Source: Volvox africanus
Taxonomy: Eukaryota > Chlorophyta > Chlorophyceae > Chlamydomonadales > Volvocaceae
DNA: 64,000 nt
NCBI GenBank assembly: GCA_030268105.1
Contig: BSDZ01000094.1
Coordinates: 4,374,501-4,438,500 of the forward strand
Direction of reading: 5' to 3'
Made by a program: the position numbers and the translations under genes. The notes under the pieces were generated by a model. It saw only the letters and a list, made by a program, of their open reading frames with translations. It was not told the DNA's origin and did not search any database. This document shows positions 1-8,610 of this stretch, one piece after another (the stretch's first letter is position 1; each line of letters opens with the position of its first letter).

Positions 1-99
1 CTCGCTTGCCTTGCTGTACTTGCAAGTGCTCGCGCATCGGTGTCGAAAGTCTCCAGACGTGCAGATACTTATGAGCAAACGCGAACGAGAGGTACAACA
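1..99 (+). repeat. 5' LTR of copy A, last 99 bp
   Basis: Identical to the end of the 824-bp LTR of copy C (14189-14287) and closing with ACAACA, the inverted partner of the TGTTGT that opens the LTR. The rest lies upstream of the window. Confidence 0.93.
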
Positions 100-102
100 A
101 TT

Positions 103-115
103 TGGTAGCGAGACC
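103..115 (+). other. Primer-binding site, copy A
   Basis: TGGTAGCGAGACC begins 3 nt after the LTR. TGG pairs with the CCA end of a tRNA, and TGGTAGC fits the 3' end of initiator tRNA-Met (GCUACCA with an A1:U72 acceptor pair), the usual primer of Ty3/gypsy elements. The exact host tRNA is not visible here. Confidence 0.75.
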
Positions 116-167
116 AGGTTCGTTGCCTAACTGTCTCTCTTTGTCTAATCGGAAGTAGGTTCTTTCT

Positions 168-263
168 ATGGCGAGTTCCAGCGACGAACCACGAGGACCG
201 CTAGATACTTTTGCCGAAGACTTAGGCCGCGCCGTTTTGGACGCCGCCGCTTCCGGTTTGTAA
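168..263 (+). CDS. Leader ORF 1 of copy A (possible Gag N-terminal segment)
   Basis: An ATG-started reading frame of 31 codons in the leader between the primer-binding site and gag, identical to that at 14356-14451 in copy C, where the case for coding is set out. Whether it is translated is unknown. Confidence 0.3.
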   Translation: MASSSDEPRGPLDTFAEDLGRAVLDAAASGL

Positions 264-566
264 TTGTTTAATTGCTTTTGTTTAGATTGCTGCACTTGTT
301 GTGTAAGTGTACGCTCTGAGTCGCAGGTAATCTCAGTGCACCGGCATTGCTTGCCGCGGCGACTGAGACCGGCGTTCGTCCGGACCAGTTGGCGACTCTC
401 ATTGCCCAAACCACGGAGATCAGGACTCAGCTGGGCAATTACTTGCTGAGTTTGCTGAATCTTCTCAAGAGTACTGTCGGTAGGCTCACCGAATCGCTTT
501 GTACTCTTGCCTTTGCTATAGAAGTCGGCTTCTATTACGCAAACCTAGGGTATCGTTTCGTGCTTC

Positions 567-1080
567 ATGTCCGCGGAACATGACGATACGCCGCACACTA
601 GCCTAGCTAGCCAACCCGATTTCGTTGTAGCTGCTAGAGCGCCGGATAGAGGTCTTGAGACTGTTGGCGCGCGAGCCACTCAAGAGCCCCTTTTCCTTCA
701 GACCCCTGCTCACTTAATTGTGCCGCATTCAGCAGTGAACACGAATATGGACAACACTGCTGGACCAAGGGTTCTGCCATTACCTCAAGCTCGAGGGCAT
801 GATGACATCCCCGAGGTGATGAGATTGTCGATTCCCGTTCCTAGGCTCAATATTTCGCTGACCGACAAGACACCAGGGCATAGCATAGCCGATGCAACTC
901 GTGCGTACGTGCGTGACGCTAAAAAGTACCTCCAAGCTGTTCATGGTGGCGATAATGACGGTATCAGGTGTCTTTTCGTTGGTAACACCCTCGAGGGCGC
1001 AGCGAAGGACTGGTATCGCAATTGGACCAACGCCCGGGGCAGCTATACTTTTGCCGCCGTTTGTACCTCAGCCGAAATAG
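567..1080 (+). pseudogene. gag: gag of copy A, internal deletion and frameshift
   Basis: The first 162 codons match intact Gag of copy C (14755-15990). After the codons for the last shared residues (SYTF) 722 bp are missing, equivalent to 15241-15962, with a single G as possible microhomology. The loss removes most of the capsid-like region, the basic linker and the zinc knuckle. As 722 is not a multiple of three, the frame shifts and runs to a TGA at 1125-1127. The original Gag terminator UAG is still present at 1078-1080, but out of frame with the gag start. The copy therefore cannot make a working Gag, nor Gag-Pol by readthrough from its own gag. Confidence 0.93.
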
Positions 1081-4000
1081 GGGCTTGCCCGGGTTCCTGC
1101 GGAGGGGGCACCACCTGGGATTTCTGAACTAACGCGTGGTCGGTGGTCATCCTTACGGCCAGCCGTTAAGGCATTGTTGCCTTGTGTACTTGGACACATC
1201 GAGCGAGTCATTGCGCGACGCATCACGCTTGACGGACGCACGGGACTTCTCTGCTTCGACCCGTTGTGTAATTTGTTTACACCTCGCCGTCCCCTGTCGT
1301 CTATCGATCTGTCTAACCACGTGGTTTTGTTCATCCCCTCGTCTCTGCGTGAGATGTCGGAACAGTTGGCCATATACAGGGGATGTAGGCGTCAATATCC
1401 AGGCACTGCTGCATGTGTATTACTCCCTGCTTTCTGTCGGCGCAAGGCAGAGGCATTGTTAAGGGGTATGCGGCATGTCCACCGGTTCGAGCCGGGCACC
1501 GTTTTGTTTAATGGTGTGGATCGGGAGGGTACGCTGGCTCCGTGGCCACACCTATCCTACTCGGTTGACGTTTGGTACGAAGCTCCTGATGGGGGTGCCG
1601 TTGGTTACGGACCCGCCTTAAGTGCACTGACGTTGTCTGCTGGGCATTCGCTCGTAGATAGCCGTGTCCCTGTGGTTCAGATCGGTTTGAATGGCCGTAC
1701 TCTGAAGGCACTTGTTGACACCGGTGCCAGCGACGACTTCATCTCTGTCGCAGAGGTGAATGCGCTGGGGTTGTCCCCAGAGTCGTCTGATTGTCCACAG
1801 GTTACCCTTGCTGACGGGGGTAAGCATCCCATCGTGGGCAGGATTACCCTTAGCCTATCGTTAGGCCCTTTGCGTGTTGTGACCCGGCCGTACGTCCTGC
1901 AGGGCTTAGCAGAGACTGCACCGTACATAATGGGGTCGTCGACATTACGACAGTACCGCGCGCGCATCGACATGGAGACCGCAACCCTGCATATGTGCAA
2001 GGGTACTCTGTCGATTAAGGTACCTTTCCTGTCGTTCGAACATGTCACACCAAAGGAGGGCGAAACTGAGGCGGTGCCTATGGTTAATTTCGCTGTGACC
2101 GCAATGGCCGCGCGAATCGAACCAGAGCTAGTCGGGCGTAAGGAGGCCGTCCGTTTGTTACGGAAGGGTGCCCACGGACTGCTTTTAAGGCCGCGGGTGA
2201 GCTGTTGTGTCACCACCGCGCAGATTTCTGCGGATCCTGAGGTTGAGGCCCTACTGTCGCAGTATGAGGACGTCTTTAAAGATATCCCTGGCCTACCACC
2301 TATGCGTCCTGTTGATCACACAATCCCTCTCATGCCTGGAGCGCAGCCTACGGCCCGGCCAATGTACAGGTTGAGTCCATTGGAGCTGGACGAGGTAAAA
2401 CGCCAGGTGACGGATTTGCTCGCGAAGGGTATGATACGCCCCAGCACATCCCCGTATTCTGCACCGATTTTGTTTGTCGGTAAGAAGGATGGGACCTTGC
2501 GCATGTGCATTGATTACCGGGGGTTAAATGCGAATACGGTGAAAAATCGCTACCCTTTGCCACGCGTTGACGACCTGTTGGATAAGCTGAAGGGCTCGGC
2601 TTATTTTTCCTCAATTGACTTACAACAGGGCTACAATCAGATTCGCATCGCTGCCTCTGATATCCCGAAAACCGCTTTTCGGACGCCCTTCGGTCACTTT
2701 GAGTATACGGTCCTATCATTTGGTTTGACTAATGCCCCTGCGACGTTTCAGGCGGTTATGGACCGAATGTTTAGGCCGTTTATCGACAGGTTCGTTGTTT
2801 GCTACCTGGATGACATCTTGGTATATTCTAAGACGCGCGAGGAGCACTTGGAGCATCTTCGGCTCGTGCTCGACGTTATGAGGCGGGAGCAATTGTTTGC
2901 TAAACGCGCCAAATGCTTTTGGGCGCAGCCTCAGGTGGAATATTTGGGCCACATTGTGTCGGCCACCGGTGTGAAGATGGACCCGCGGAAGGTCGCCGTG
3001 GTTCGCGATTGGCCCGCGCCTCAGAACCTCACGGAGCTGCGTAAGTTCCTTGGCTTGACCAATTATTTCCGAAAGTTCATTGAAAAATATTCCATCATTG
3101 CGGCCCCGCTTACTAACTTAACTCGCAAAGGCGTTTTCGTTTCGCTCGAGTCGTGGACGTCGCAATGCCAGCGGGCATTCGAAGAGCTCAAACGAATCAT
3201 TACCGAAGATGTCACCCTTGCATTCCCTGATTACTCGTTGCCATTTCGTGTTGAGGTAGTGTCTGATGCCTCAATGTTTGGAAGCGGCGCTGTATTGTTA
3301 CAGGAAGGGCGACCGATCGCTTTCACGAGTAAGAAGTTTTCTGGTGCGGAGATTCGCTACACCACCGGGGAACAGGAGCTTCTGGCCGTGCTGCATGCTT
3401 TAAAGGAATGGCGCTGTTACCTCGAGGGACGCCCGTTTACTTTAAAGACTGACCACAAGCCCCTAACGTTTTTGCAAAGCGTTCCGACGTTGAACCGCCG
3501 TCAAGCTAGGTGGATGGAATATCTAGCTAGGTTCAACTGCACCTGGGAGTATATTTCTGGTAAATTGAATATTGCCGATGCTCTCAGTCGACATCCGTCG
3601 CTACACGCTGCAATTTTGGCAGCGCCCGTCGTGCGGCCGCGTAGCGAGGAGGTTCCGATCGCGACGGACCTCGCGGAGCGGTTGAAGGTTGCCTACAGCG
3701 CAGACGCCTGGTTCGCGGATCCGGCTAATGTAGAAAACCTTCGCAAGCAGAATGGCCTCTGGCTACGGACGGAGGGTGCAACTACGCAAATCATCGTTCC
3801 GAACGACGACGCGCTACGCTACGACATCCTTGCGCGGTTCCACGAGGACCCGTTAGCAGGACACCCTGGTAGCAAGCGATTGATCGACTTGGTGCAACGT
3901 TCCTTTTGGTGGCCTCGTTTGGCTAAGGATGCGGCGAACTTCGTCCAGACATGCAGTCTGTGCCAGCGCAATAAGGCTTTGTCCGGTAAGGGCCATGGGT

Positions 4001-5142
4001 TGTTGCAACCGTTGCCTGTCCCGGATGCGCCTTGGGAAAGTGTTTCCATGGACTTCGTAGTCGCGCTGCCCAAAACTGAGGGGGGATACGATGCGGTGTT
4101 CGTAATGGTCGATCGTCTGACTAAGATGGTTCACCTAGCACCATGCACATCATCCTGCACGGCTGAGCAAACCGCACGTTTGTTTTTCGACAATGTGGTT
4201 CGGTTACACGGGGTTCCCAAAAATGTGATCTCGGACCGCGGTGGACAGTTCACGTCTAAGTTTTGGGAAGCGCTCTGCAAACTAGTTGGCATGCGCGTCA
4301 ACCTAAGCACAGCGTATCACCCGCAGACTGATGGTCAAACCGAACGCACAAACCGCACGTTGGGTGATATGTTGCGCAATTATACTGGTCGCACACCACT
4401 TGTTTGGGATACATATTTGACTGCGGCAGAATTCGCGCTTAACAATGCTGTTAACCGCTCTACAGGCAAAAGTCCGTTCTTTCTTAACTACGGGTTTCAT
4501 CCCGCGCTACCCGTGTGGCGTGAGTTGGAAGTGAACGTGCCTGCTGCTAAACTTTTTGCCAAGTCTTTTATGTCCCGAATCACAGACGCGAAGTCGTGTT
4601 TGGACGCGGCGCAGCAACGAACGACGGAATACTATAACAAATCTAAGCAGGATGTGACGTTTTCGGAAGGGCAACTCGTGTTGCTAAGCACCAAGAACTT
4701 GCGTTCCTTGGCCGACGGATCCCGAAAACTCTTACCCCGCTGGATTGGTCCGTATCCTGTCGTGCGCATGGTTGGGAATGTGGCTGTGGAGCTTGCATTG
4801 CCCACTGATATGACCATTCACCCCACGTTTCACGTATCGCTTGTTCGTCCGTATCGTAGTATGGAACCCGTCCCTGAGCCTGCTAACGCCCCCGCAGCGA
4901 TCGAACCAGTTCCCGAGACCTGGATCGCTGGTAAACAGAAGTTTTACGATGTGGAGCGGGTGTTAGATTATCGCGCGCGTCGTGTGGGCCGACACCGACG
5001 TAAGCGAACAGTACACGAGTACTTGGTTAAGTGGACAGGGTATACCGACGAGCACAACTCATGGGAACCGGCACGCAACTTCTCACAGGACATGAAACCC
5101 CTGCTCGAAGAAGCCCGCAAACGTGCCACGCAAGCCCAATGA
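1081..5142 (+). CDS. pol: Pol polyprotein of copy A (protease, RT, RNase H, integrase, chromodomain)
   Basis: An open frame of 1,353 codons starting directly after UAG 1078-1080. Residue numbers count from that point. In order: a segment of about 200 residues of uncertain nature; aspartic protease with DTGA at 213-216; reverse transcriptase with YLDD at 575-578; RNase H with acidic residues D729, E766 and D791; integrase with H921, H928, C958 and C961 as zinc finger and D991, D1052 and E1088 as catalytic triad (D35E spacing); GPY motif at 1223-1225; chromodomain at about 1290-1350. The first ATG in frame is at 1354, so a normal start just after gag is absent and expression by readthrough is likely in intact copies. 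It differs from copy C Pol by one residue that I noticed (Met for Thr, codon at 4861). All catalytic residues are present. Confidence 0.95.
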   Translation, partial: GLARVPAEGAPPGISELTRGRWSSLRPAVKALLPCVLGHIERVIARRITLDGRTGLLCFDPLCNLFTPRRPLSSIDLSNHVVLFIPSSLREMSEQLAIYRGCRRQYPGTAACVLLPAFCRRKAEALLRGMRHVHRFEPGTVLFNGVDREGTLAPWPHLSYSVDVWYEAPDGGAVGYGPALSALTLSAGHSLVDSRVPVVQIGLNGRTLKALVDTGASDDFISVAEVNALGLSPESSDCPQVTLADGGKHPIVGRITLSLSLGPLRVVTRPYVLQGLAETAPYIMGSSTLRQYRARIDMETATLHMCKGTLSIKVPFLSFEHVTPKEGETEAVPMVNFAVTAMAARIEPELVGRKEAVRLLRKGAHGLLLRPRVSCCVTTAQISADPEVEALLSQYEDVFKDIPGLPPMRPVDHTIPLMPGAQPTARPMYRLSPLELDEVKRQVTDLLAKGMIRPSTSPYSAPILFVGKKDGTLRMCIDYRGLNANTVKNRYPLPRVDDLLDKLKGSAYFSSIDLQQGYNQIRIAASDIPKTAFRTPFGHFEYTVLSFGLTNAPATFQAVMDRMFRPFIDRFVVCYLDDILVYSKTREEHLEHLRLVLDVMRREQLFAKRAKCFWAQPQVEYLGHIVSATGVKMDPRKVAVVRDWPAPQNLTELRKFLGLTNYFRKFIEKYSIIAAPLTNLTRKGVFVSLESWTSQCQRAFEELKRIITEDVTLAFPDYSLPFRVEVVSDASMFGSGAVLLQEGRPIAFTSKKFSGAEIRYTTGEQELLAVLHALKEWRCYLEGRPFTLKTDHKPLTFLQSVPTLNRRQARWMEYLARFNCTWEYISGKLNIADALSRHPSLHAAILAAPVVRPRSEEVPIATDLAERLKVAYSADAWFADPANVENLRKQNGLWLRTEGATTQIIVPNDDALRYDILARFHEDPLAGHPGSKRLIDLVQRSFWWPRLAKDAANFVQTCSLCQRNKALSGKGHGLLQPLPVPDAPWESVSMDFVVALPKTEGGYDAVFVMVDRLTKMVHLAPCTSSCTAEQTARLFFDNVVRLHGVPKNVISDRGGQFTSKFWEALCKLVGMRVNLSTAYHPQTDGQTERTNRTLGDMLRNYTGRTPLVWDTYLTAAEFALNNAVNRSTGKSPFFLNYGFHPALPVWRELEVNVPAAKLFAKSFMSRITDAKSCLDAAQQRTTEYYNKSKQDVTFSEGQLVLLSTKNLRSLADGSRKLLPRWIGPYPVVRMVGNVAVELALPTDMTIHPTFHVSLVRPYRSMEPVPEPANAPAAIEPVPETWIAGKQKFYDVERVLDYRARRVGRHRRKRTVHEYLVKWTGYTDEHNSWEPARNFSQDMKPLLEEARKRATQAQ

Positions 5143-5186
5143 CCCCTGCAGTCGATGCTGTATGATGCAGCGAGGACGCTGCATAC

Positions 5187-5200
5187 GGGAGGGGGGATAA
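5187..5200 (+). other. Polypurine tract, copy A
   Basis: A purine run (GGGAGGGGGG then ATAA) ends one base before the 3' LTR, the position from which plus-strand DNA synthesis is primed in LTR elements. Confidence 0.85.
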
Positions 5201-5201
5201 T

Positions 5202-6025
5202 TGTTGTGCTACGGTTCATTTTCCGCCGACGCGTAGGTCGACGCGATCCTATGAGGCGAAGTGCTTTTGTGATGAACGCATTACATATGAATGAATCTGC
5301 ATGATATAAATGTATTCGCATACATTTATATATGCATTTGGCATGTTGTCATTATCCATCGCGACATCGCACCATGGCAAATCCGCCTAGCATGCATGAA
5401 AGCCCGAAGCATTGAAGTGCGCATTATGCTCGTGCTACGAAACGATAAGTAATATTATCTGATATAATATTACTTCATTTAAGCACACGTTGAGAGCGCC
5501 GCACTCGTCGCGATACATGCCCTGCAACCGGATATCGTTATCCGGACCCTTGCATCATGCGAATGCCGGAAAGGCTTATACGTTGTCACGAGTAGACATC
5601 GCCCATACGCAGTAGGGTTGCCACATCTAGGATCGGCCTCCTAATGTGAATCGTATGGCACTGCGATGCTGCGAGTATAACAGATGCGAGGACGGCTAAG
5701 CTAGACAAGACATTCGATACCGGAGAACACTCGTGTGTTCTATATTACTATTTCTATACATTATTCTACTTAGCCCGAGCCAAGCCTGAACTTCGCTAAT
5801 CACCGCCGCGTGATGATTGCTTGCTTCCGGCGCTGACGGCGATTTCGTTCATTGCATCATTCTGATCCGTAAGACTGTAAGTTATATCTCTCTTCGTCTT
5901 GAAGTCTTCCGCTGTCTCTGTTTGCTCTCGCTTGCCTTGCTGTACTTGCAAGTGCTCGCGCATCGGTGTCGAAAGTCTCCAGACGTGCAGATACTTATGA
6001 GCAAACGCGAACGAGAGGTACAACA
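5202..6025 (+). repeat. 3' LTR of copy A (824 bp)
   Basis: Opens with TGTTGT and closes with ACAACA. It is full length and differs from the 3' LTR of copy C by one change I noticed (T at 5656 for C, at a CpG). It contains several perfect palindromes, listed separately. The element's promoter and transcript end would lie here, but neither can be placed from the sequence. Confidence 0.96.
5304..5741 (+). repeat. Cluster of four perfect hairpins in the LTR
   Basis: Perfect inverted repeats: arms 5304-5315/5320-5331 (12 bp, loop TCGC), 5447-5458/5464-5475 (12 bp, loop CTGAT), 5528-5534/5539-5545 (7 bp, loop TCGT) and 5724-5730/5735-5741 (7 bp, loop TCGT). They recur at the same offsets in every LTR of this family, including the diverged E LTR. 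Function unknown; protein-binding sites or RNA structure in the LTR transcript are both possible. Confidence 0.8.
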
Positions 6026-6030
6026 ATACC
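6026..6030. other. Target-site duplication ATACC (right side of copy A)
   Basis: ATACC follows the 3' LTR of copy A and begins the interrupted E gag. The same pentamer precedes copy C at 13459-13463. The uninterrupted gag of M2 reads through this site near 27740. Confidence 0.9.
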
Positions 6031-6475
6031 AGTCCTTCGCTGCGCCCTCGAGGGTGTTACCAACGAAGAGACACCTGATACCGTCATTATCGCCACCATG
6101 AACAGCCTGGAGATACTTTTTAGCGTCACGCACGTACGCACGAGTTGCATCGGCTATGCTATGCCCTGGTGTCTTGTCGGTCAGCGAAATATTGAGCCTA
6201 GGAACGGGAATCGACAATCTCATCACCTCAGGGATGTCATCATGCCCTCGAGCTTGAGGTAATGGCAGAACCCTTGGTCCAGCAGTGTTGTCCATATTCG
6301 TGTTCACTGCTGAATGCGGCACAATTAAGTGAGCAGGGGTCTGAAGGAAAAGGGGCTCTTGAGTGGCTCGCACGCCAACAGTCTCAAGGCCTCTATCCGG
6401 TGCTCTAGCAGCCACAACAAAATCGGGTTGGCTAGCTAGGCTAGTGTGCGGCGTATCGTCGTGTTCCGCGGACAT
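6026..6475 (-). pseudogene. gag: gag 5' fragment of element E
   Basis: Encodes roughly the first 150 residues of Gag, closely matching M2 (for example Val for Ala at residue 35), and stops where copy A is inserted. Translation continues artificially into the A LTR. The start ATG is at 6473-6475. This is the N-terminal half of a capsid-type Gag without zinc knuckle and is not functional alone. Confidence 0.9.
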
Positions 6476-6705
6476 GAAGCACGAAACGATACCCTAGGTT
6501 TGCGTAATAGAAGCCGACTTCTATCGCAAAGGCAAGAGTACAGAGCGATTCGGTGAGCCTACCGACAGTACTCTTGAGAAGATTCAGCAAACTCAGCAAG
6601 TAATTGCCCAGCTGAGTCCTGATCTCCGTGGTTTGGGCAATGAGAGTCGCCAACTGGTCCGGACGAACGCCGGTCTCAGTCGCCGCGGCAAGCAATGCCG
6701 GTGCA
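6441..6705 (-). CDS. Leader ORF 2 of element E
   Basis: The counterpart of 28155-28419 in M2. The encoded residues from 6695 downwards are identical in E and M2 although the DNA differs at two positions; both changes are synonymous in this frame (Leu and Ala codons). That is mild evidence that the frame is, or was, translated. It has no ATG start and overlaps the gag start. Confidence 0.35.
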
Positions 6706-6778
6706 CTGAGATTACCTGCGACTCAGAGCGTACACTTACACAACAAGTGCAGCAATCTAAGCAAAAGCAATTAAACAA

Positions 6779-6874
6779 TTACAAACCGGAAGCGGCGGCG
6801 TCCAAAACGGCGCGGCCTAGGTCTTCGGCCAAAGTATCTAGCGGTCCTCGTGGTTCGTCGCTGGAACTTGCCAT
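6779..6874 (-). CDS. Leader ORF 1 of element E
   Basis: A 31-codon ATG frame matching that of copies A, C and M2, with three base differences from M2: two synonymous and one Phe to Leu. Confidence 0.3.
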   Translation of the reverse strand: MASSSDEPRGPLDTLAEDLGRAVLDAAASGL

Positions 6875-6925
6875 AGAAAGAACCTACTTCCGATTAGACA
6901 AAGAGAGACAGTTAGGCAACGAACC

Positions 6926-6938
6926 TGTCTCGATACCA
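6926..6938 (-). other. Altered primer-binding site of element E
   Basis: On the minus strand this reads TGGTATCGAGACA, against TGGTAGCGAGACC in A, C and M2: one substitution and one missing base. Either the site decayed or this subfamily used a different primer tRNA. Confidence 0.6.
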
Positions 6939-6941
6939 AAT

Positions 6942-7727
6942 TGTTGTACCTCTCGTTCGCGTTTGCTCATAAGTATCTGCACGTCTGGAGACTATCGACA
7001 CCGATGCGCGAGCACTTGCAAGTACAGCAAGGCAAGCGAGAGCAAACAGAGACAGCGGAAGACTTCAAGACGAAGAGAGATATAACTTACGGTCTTACAG
7101 ATCGGAATGATGCAATGGACGAAATCGCCGTCAGCGCCGGAAGCAAGCAATCATCACGCGGCGGTGATTAGCGAAGTTCAGGCTTAGCTCGGGCTAAGTA
7201 GAATATCGTATAGTAATAGTAATGTAGAACACACAAGTGTTCTCCGGTATCGAATGTCTAATCTTGCTTAGCCGTCCTCGCATCTGTTATACTCGCAGCA
7301 TCGCAATGCCGTACGATTCACATCAGGAGGCCGATCCTAGATGTGACAACCCTACTGCGTCTAGGCGATGTCTACGCATAACAACGTGTAAGCCTTTCCG
7401 GCATTCGCATGATGCAAGGGTCCGGATAACGATATCCGGTTGCAGGGCATGCATCGCGACGAGTGCGGCGCTCTCAACGTGTGCTTTAATGAAGTAATAT
7501 TATATCAGATAATATTACTTATCGTTTCGTAGCACAAGCATAATGCGCACTTCAATGATTCGGTCATTCATGCATGCTAGGCGGATTTGCCATGATGCGA
7601 TGTCGCGATGGATAATGACAACATGCCAAATGCATATATAAATGTATGCAAATACATTTATATCATGCAGATTCATTCATATGTAATGCGTTCATCACAA
7701 CAGCACTTCGCCTCGTAGGATCGCGTC
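6942..7727 (-). repeat. 5' LTR of element E, interrupted by M1
   Basis: 786 bp of an 824-bp LTR. The missing 38 bp lie at 29486-29523, beyond M2. It is visibly diverged from the LTRs of A, C and M, but its palindrome arms are kept. Confidence 0.92.
7723..7727. other. Target-site duplication GCGTC (left side of M1)
   Basis: GCGTC immediately left of the M1 3' LTR. The same pentamer lies left of M2 (22004-22008) and right of M2 (29481-29485), where the rest of the E LTR resumes. Confidence 0.9.
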
Positions 7728-8551
7728 TGTTGTACCTCTCGTTCGCGTTTGCTCATAAGTATCTGCACGTCTGGAGACTTTCGACACCGATGCGCGAGCA
7801 CTTGCAAGTACAGCAAGGCAAGCGAGAGCAAACAGAGACAGCGGAAGACTTCAAGACGAAGAGAGATATAACTTACAGTCTTACGGATCAGAATGATGCA
7901 ATGAACGAAATCGCCGTCAGCGCCGGAAGCAAGCAATCATCACGCGGCGGTGATTAGCGAAGTTCAGGCTTGGCTCGGGCTAAGTAGAATAATGTATAGA
8001 AATAGTAATATAGAACACACGAGTGTTCTCCGGTATCGAATGTCTTGTCTAGCTTAGCCGTCCTCGCATCTGTTATACTCGCAGCATCGCAGTGCCGTAC
8101 GATTCACATTAGGAGGCCGATCCTAGATGTGGCAACCCTACTGCGTATGGGCGATGTCTACTCGTGACAACGTATAAGCCTTTCCGGCATTCGCATGATG
8201 CAAGGGTCCGGATAACGATATCCGGTTGCAGGGCATGTATCGCGACGAGTGCGGCGCTCTCAACGTGTGCTTAAATGAAGTAATATTATATCAGATAATA
8301 TTACTTATCGTTTCGTAGCACGAGCATAATGCGCACTTCAATGCTTCGGGCTTTCATGCATGCTAGGCGGATTTGCCATGGTGCGATGTCGCGATGGATA
8401 ATGACAACATGCCAAATGCATATATAAATGTATGCGAATACATTTATATCATGCAGATTCATTCATATGTAATGCGTTCATCACAAAAGCACTTCGCCTC
8501 ATAGGATCGCGTCGACCTACGCGTCGGCGGAAAATGAACCGTAGCACAACA
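7728..8551 (-). repeat. 3' LTR of M1 (824 bp)
   Basis: Complete, with TGTTGT and ACAACA ends. Same sequence class as the 3' LTRs of A and C, including A at 8340 (T on the element strand). Confidence 0.95.
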
Positions 8552-8552
8552 A

Positions 8553-8566
8553 TTATCCCCCCTCCC
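8553..8566 (-). other. Polypurine tract, M1
   Basis: Reverse complement of the GGGAGGGGGGATAA run, one base from the 3' LTR. Confidence 0.85.
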
Positions 8567-8610
8567 GTATGCAGCGTCCTCGCTGCATCATACAGCATCG
8601 ACTGCAGGGG

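Larger units (their letters stand above)
1..6025 (+). mobile_element. Chromovirus LTR retrotransposon, copy A (5' end outside window)
   Basis: A Ty3/gypsy element of the chromodomain (chromovirus) type. The order seen is 5' LTR tail, primer-binding site, leader, gag, pol, polypurine tract and 3' LTR. It matches copy C almost base for base, with two structural differences: the first 725 bp of its 5' LTR lie before the window, and 722 bp of gag are missing. It is inserted in the gag gene of the minus-strand element E. The 5-bp ATACC that follows its 3' LTR is the target-site duplication, also seen to the left of copy C. Pol is intact, but without a full Gag the copy could move only if supplied in trans. 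Confidence 0.95.
6026..7727 (-). mobile_element. Older element E: gag start, leader and most of its 5' LTR
   Basis: The 5' part of a minus-strand relative of the A/M family. Right to left it has an LTR cut short by the M insertion (6942-7727), an altered primer-binding site, the leader, and gag codons 1-150 cut by the A insertion. In the 450 bp of gag it differs from M2 at about ten positions by my count, and its LTR differs more, so it is clearly older than A, C, M1 and M2. The remainder of E (gag end, pol, 3' LTR) must lie to the left of copy A, outside the window. Confidence 0.88.

Noticed and set aside
1174..1176. TTG as start codon of pol
   Set aside because: The frame is open back to the gag UAG at 1078-1080, and the codon has no start context. 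Pol is better described as the readthrough extension of gag.
1677..2216. 179-residue ORF antisense to pol (and its equivalents in other copies)
   Set aside because: Lies wholly inside the strongly conserved pol frame on the opposite strand, with no motif of its own.
5882..6475. Apparent Gag variant of 197 residues on the minus strand with a basic tail
   Set aside because: The tail is the reverse of the copy A LTR, read across the insertion junction. It is not a gene.
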